DNA of 7,429 nucleotides from Eggerthellaceae bacterium UBA5906. Its GTDB lineage: Bacteria; Actinomycetota; Coriobacteriia; Coriobacteriales; Eggerthellaceae. The stretch is taken from NCBI GenBank assembly GCA_002431805.1, contig DJEE01000011.1, forward strand, positions 1 through 7,429. Reading direction: 5' to 3'. Positions 5,536 through 7,429 of this stretch are shown piece by piece. How positions within the stretch are numbered: position 1 is the first letter of the stretch; each line of letters opens with the position of its first letter. A program made the translations under genes and the position numbers. A model generated the notes under the pieces. The model saw nothing but the letters and a program-made list of their open reading frames with translations, did no database searches and had not been told where the DNA came from.

Positions 5536-6084
5536 ATGGAGAAGAAGCTCTTAATCGAGGTCGAAGCGGAGAAGTCTGTGCTCGCGGCGGCCATCCTCGA
5601 CCCGTCTGTCTTCCCTGCGGCCCGAGGCATCCTTCGACCGAACGATTTCGGGAGAAGCTCCCATCAGGTCATTTGGAAGGCGATGGAGGGCATAGCCGAC
5701 CAAGGCGAGCCCATCGACCAGCTCACGCTGAAGCACTACTTGGACTCCCATGGGGCCCTTGAGCAGATCGGGGGCGCGTCTTACATCCTCGATCTCGCCT
5801 CCTGCTCGTTCGCTATCACCAACTGGGCAAGCCATGCCCGCATCGTGAAGACCATGTCGGTTCTGAACCAGCTCGAGCACGTCGCGGCTCTCATTGACGC
5901 AGGGGTGTCCGCAAAGGAAGACCCCGCCAGCGTGATCGAGCAGGCGATGAGCGGCATAGCGGGAGCATCGAGGCAGCTGATGATGGCGCAAAGGCCTGTT
6001 TCAGCGCCGTCGAAGTGCGAGGGGTGCGGCGGAAGCGTCCCGGCTGGGGCTACGTACTGCCCCTGCTGCGGACTCAGGCAATAG
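5536..6084 (+). CDS. DnaB N-terminal-domain protein with C-terminal zinc ribbon
   Basis: 182 residues. Positions 9-125 match the helical N-terminal domain of replicative helicase DnaB: EAEKSVLAAAILDPSVF, then LRPNDFGRSSHQVIWKAM, GEPIDQLTLKHYL, and GALEQIGGASYILDL with the following ARIVKTMSVLNQLEHVA helix. Domains of this kind form the DnaB hexamer collar and contact primase DnaG and loaders. The RecA-like ATPase domain of a helicase (another 250 or more residues) is absent. Instead a linker leads to a zinc ribbon with Cys161, Cys164, Cys175 and Cys178 (CEGC and CPCC, ending CGLRQ). ATG 5536 follows AAAGGA at 5523-5528 with 7-base spacing; an in-frame ATG at 5500 lacks such a site. The protein may act as a primase or helicase adaptor, a modulator of host or phage replication, or a DNA-binding accessory. 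Function is unknown. Confidence 0.85.
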   Translation: MEKKLLIEVEAEKSVLAAAILDPSVFPAARGILRPNDFGRSSHQVIWKAMEGIADQGEPIDQLTLKHYLDSHGALEQIGGASYILDLASCSFAITNWASHARIVKTMSVLNQLEHVAALIDAGVSAKEDPASVIEQAMSGIAGASRQLMMAQRPVSAPSKCEGCGGSVPAGATYCPCCGLRQ

Positions 6085-6116
6085 CCGGTCGGTGAACGCC
6101 GCCAAGGGGAAACGCA

Positions 6117-6150
6117 GGAGGGAGGCGCTCATCCGTCTCCCTCCATCTTT
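6117..6150 (+). terminator. probable terminator of the DnaB-N gene
   Basis: Perfect 8-bp stem GGAGGGAG (6117-6124) / CTCCCTCC (6137-6144) with a 12-base loop, followed by ATCTTT. The T tract is short, so termination may be partial. It starts 33 bases after the stop codon. Confidence 0.55.
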
Positions 6151-6301
6151 CTCCGATCGCTCCTTTGCTTAGGTCAGCCGTTGACGGCTCCGTGTCGCGC
6201 GAACATCATCGCACCGGCAGCGCGCATGCGTCGTTGCGGACCCGGCCGCAAGAACTTTCCCTTCGCGCAAAAGAATGCCAGACAAAATCGGGGTGCAACA
6301 G

Positions 6302-6333
6302 GAAAGCCCCGCGGAAACATCCGCGGGGCTTTC
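6302..6333. terminator. bidirectional terminator between convergent genes
   Basis: Perfect 13-bp stem GAAAGCCCCGCGG / CCGCGGGGCTTTC with a 6-base AAACAT loop. The A-rich and T-rich stem ends suit both strands. It lies between the plus-strand DnaB-N gene and the stop codon of the minus-strand nuclease gene. Confidence 0.85.
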
Positions 6334-6352
6334 GGCGCCCTTTCAGGGTAGG

Positions 6353-7228
6353 CTATTCTCCATCGTTGAGAAGGCGCTCCATCGCGGCATCGTCTGACGC
6401 TGCCTTCATGAACTCCTCGCCGCGACCCTCGGAAATGAGGCGAACGGCAAGTTCTTTGATGGATTGCCCTCGGCCGATCTGCTCGTCTTTCTCGGCCAGC
6501 TGCCGGCGTTGCTCGGCAAGCTGCTCGTCTTTCTCGGCAAGCTGCTCGTTTGCAGTTCGCTCCAAGATCTCCAACTGCTCCGCAAGGGTCATATAGCCCA
6601 TGTTCTCTTCATCCTCTCGAAGCTCGCGCACGGCGTTCTCCAACCTCGATGTCAAGTCGTCCGAACCGTCGTCGACGTTTCCGGTATGGATGTATTTTAG
6701 CAACCTAGACAACGAAGGGCTCTCGGCCTCGGCCCAATTGCCGGCCGACAGCACGACGACGGTCCTGCCGTCGTCAAGCGCCATCTTCTCCGTCGGGTGC
6801 ATCGCATCCATCATAGCGAAGCGACGTTCCGCGCAGCCTTTTCCGAACGGTGTGCCTTTGCAGAAGAAGATGACGTAGCTTTCCGGGAGTTCATGGTAGG
6901 AAATGCCCGACTTCAACGCATCGGTATCCATCGCCGATTCGTAGTATCTTGCCCGTCTCGCCAGCGACGGCTCGTAGGCTACCTGCATCTCGATGTCGAT
7001 CATCTTGCCGTCGGCCTTCGCGACGACGTCGAGGCGGACATTCTTGCTCGTCAGCTTTGGCTGGATCGTCTTCTCCGTCTCGATGTACGAGATCTTAGAT
7101 AGCTCGAACCCGAGGGCGGCTTCAACGACCCCTTTGCAAAGATCCGGGTTCCTTCGCATGACGAGGTTGAAGACGACGGAGTTGGTGAAGCCCGGCTTCA
7201 TCGCCTTATCTTCGGTAATAGCTTGCAT
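6353..7228 (-). CDS. Rpn-type PD-(D/E)XK nuclease / transposase-like protein
   Basis: 291 residues of the PD-(D/E)XK nuclease family long annotated as 'putative transposase' and related to the Rpn recombination-promoting nucleases. It opens with the family's KPGFTNSVVFNLVMRRNPDLCKGVVEAALG. The catalytic motif is Asp67 (NVRLDVVAK) and Glu80-x-Gln82 (IDIEMQV), followed by the conserved ARRARYYESAMD and YVIFFCKGTPFGKG segments. Residues about 215-255 form a charged coiled coil (EQLAEKDEQLAEQRRQLAEKDEQI) encoded by a 42-bp repeat. The end (GRGEEFMKAASDDAAMERLL) is typical of the family in gut bacteria. Members cleave DNA and stimulate RecA-independent recombination, and some have been linked to phage defence. 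ATG 7228 follows AAAGGAG (7236-7242) at a 7-base spacing. The catalytic residues are intact, so it is probably active. Confidence 0.9.
   Translation of the reverse strand: MQAITEDKAMKPGFTNSVVFNLVMRRNPDLCKGVVEAALGFELSKISYIETEKTIQPKLTSKNVRLDVVAKADGKMIDIEMQVAYEPSLARRARYYESAMDTDALKSGISYHELPESYVIFFCKGTPFGKGCAERRFAMMDAMHPTEKMALDDGRTVVVLSAGNWAEAESPSLSRLLKYIHTGNVDDGSDDLTSRLENAVRELREDEENMGYMTLAEQLEILERTANEQLAEKDEQLAEQRRQLAEKDEQIGRGQSIKELAVRLISEGRGEEFMKAASDDAAMERLLNDGE
6479..6538 (-). repeat. 42-bp period repeat inside the nuclease coiled coil
   Basis: The 18-bp stretch CTGCTCGTCTTTCTCGGC occurs at 6479-6496 and 6521-6538, a period of 42 bp or 14 residues (two heptads). A further partial copy starts at 6542. 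The repeat keeps frame, so unequal exchange would change coiled-coil length by whole heptads. Confidence 0.85.
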
Positions 7229-7244
7229 GCTCTTTCTCCTTTCC

Positions 7245-7266
7245 GGCCGTCGCTTCAGCGACGGCC
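7245..7266 (-). other. 22-bp palindrome just upstream of the nuclease ribosome binding site
   Basis: Arms GGCCGTCGCT (7245-7254) and AGCGACGGCC (7257-7266) around a TC centre, ending two bases before the AAAGGAG ribosome binding site on the minus strand. In RNA it would make a very stable hairpin abutting the site, so it could limit or protect translation initiation; as DNA it could be an operator. No T tract follows, so it is not a normal terminator. Confidence 0.7.
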
Positions 7267-7382
7267 AAACTGGTTGGTCGCCGCATCCGCTTAGGGCGCG
7301 GTCAGGAAAGCTATGATGCCTACCCTATGTCAAGGTGCGCTCCCTTCCTGGCGTGATACGGGATGCGCACGGTGCAAAACTC

Positions 7383-7412
7383 ATTATATAGGGCTTCGAG
7401 TATGTATGTCCG
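7383..7412 (-). promoter_or_regulatory. putative promoter of the Rpn-type gene
   Basis: On the minus strand TATAAT (7388 to 7383) is preceded at an 18-bp spacer by CGGACA (7412 to 7407), four of six matches to the -35 consensus. It implies a leader of about 150 bases, containing the 7245-7266 palindrome. A TTGACA at 7333-7328 has no usable -10. Confidence 0.45.
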
Positions 7413-7418
7413 AGAACC

Positions 7419-7429
7419 ACGCTGCCATG
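7419..7429. repeat. probable third copy of the palindromic repeat, cut by the window edge
   Basis: The last 11 bases, ACGCTGCCATG, equal the left half and centre of the palindrome in copies 1 and 2 (4536-4546). The bases before them (AACC) differ from the other copies, and the right half lies outside the window. Confidence 0.5.

Noticed and set aside
5408..5554. Short plus-strand ORF beginning ATGATGTCGTCG in the DnaB-N leader
   Set aside because: No ribosome binding site, overlaps the DnaB-N start in another frame, and no domain is seen.
1..7429. CRISPR array
   Set aside because: No series of regularly spaced direct repeats was found; the palindromic copies are 729 bp and about 2.15 kb apart with genes between.

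Overview
This looks like high-GC, Gram-positive-type bacterial chromosome. Gene content (MerR regulator, tRNA-Asn with encoded CCA, YARHG-domain fragment, Rpn-type PD-(D/E)XK protein) and codon use would suit an actinobacterium of the Coriobacteriia (Eggerthella-like). The taxonomy is inference from gene style, not proven by a marker gene.

Left part (1-2863), ordinary backbone: a 3'-truncated ABC-F translation factor on the minus strand, with a doubtful small membrane-protein ORF just upstream of it. Next come a stand-alone MerR regulator of the AdhR type with its own 19-bp-spacer promoter and a strong terminator, and then a tRNA-Asn gene with clear promoter and terminator.

Middle (2864-3900), sparse: a candidate short RNA bounded by a promoter and terminator, a possible 41-residue membrane peptide on the minus strand, and a YARHG-domain ORF that looks 5'-truncated. 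There are few convincing genes here, as in the edge of an accessory region next to a tRNA.

Right part (3902-7429), accessory cluster: a single-stranded DNA-binding protein (SSB); an HNH endonuclease carrying a C-terminal hydrophobic segment (minus); a short protein with only the DnaB N-terminal domain plus a C-terminal zinc ribbon (plus); and an Rpn-type PD-(D/E)XK nuclease (minus). A 36-bp repeat with a 22-bp palindromic core lies on each side of the HNH gene (35/36 identical), and the last 11 bases of the window look like the start of a third copy. The genes therefore sit in repeat-bounded segments: HNH between copies 1 and 2, DnaB-N/zinc-ribbon plus Rpn between copies 2 and 3.

The cluster combines ssDNA binding, replication-type protein contact and two nuclease folds, without polymerase, helicase, integrase or transposase in view. 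A mobile or genome-conflict island is the simplest reading. The most unusual pieces are the palindromic repeats, the helicase-less DnaB-N/zinc-ribbon protein and the probably membrane-tethered HNH protein. No complete known defence system is recognised.
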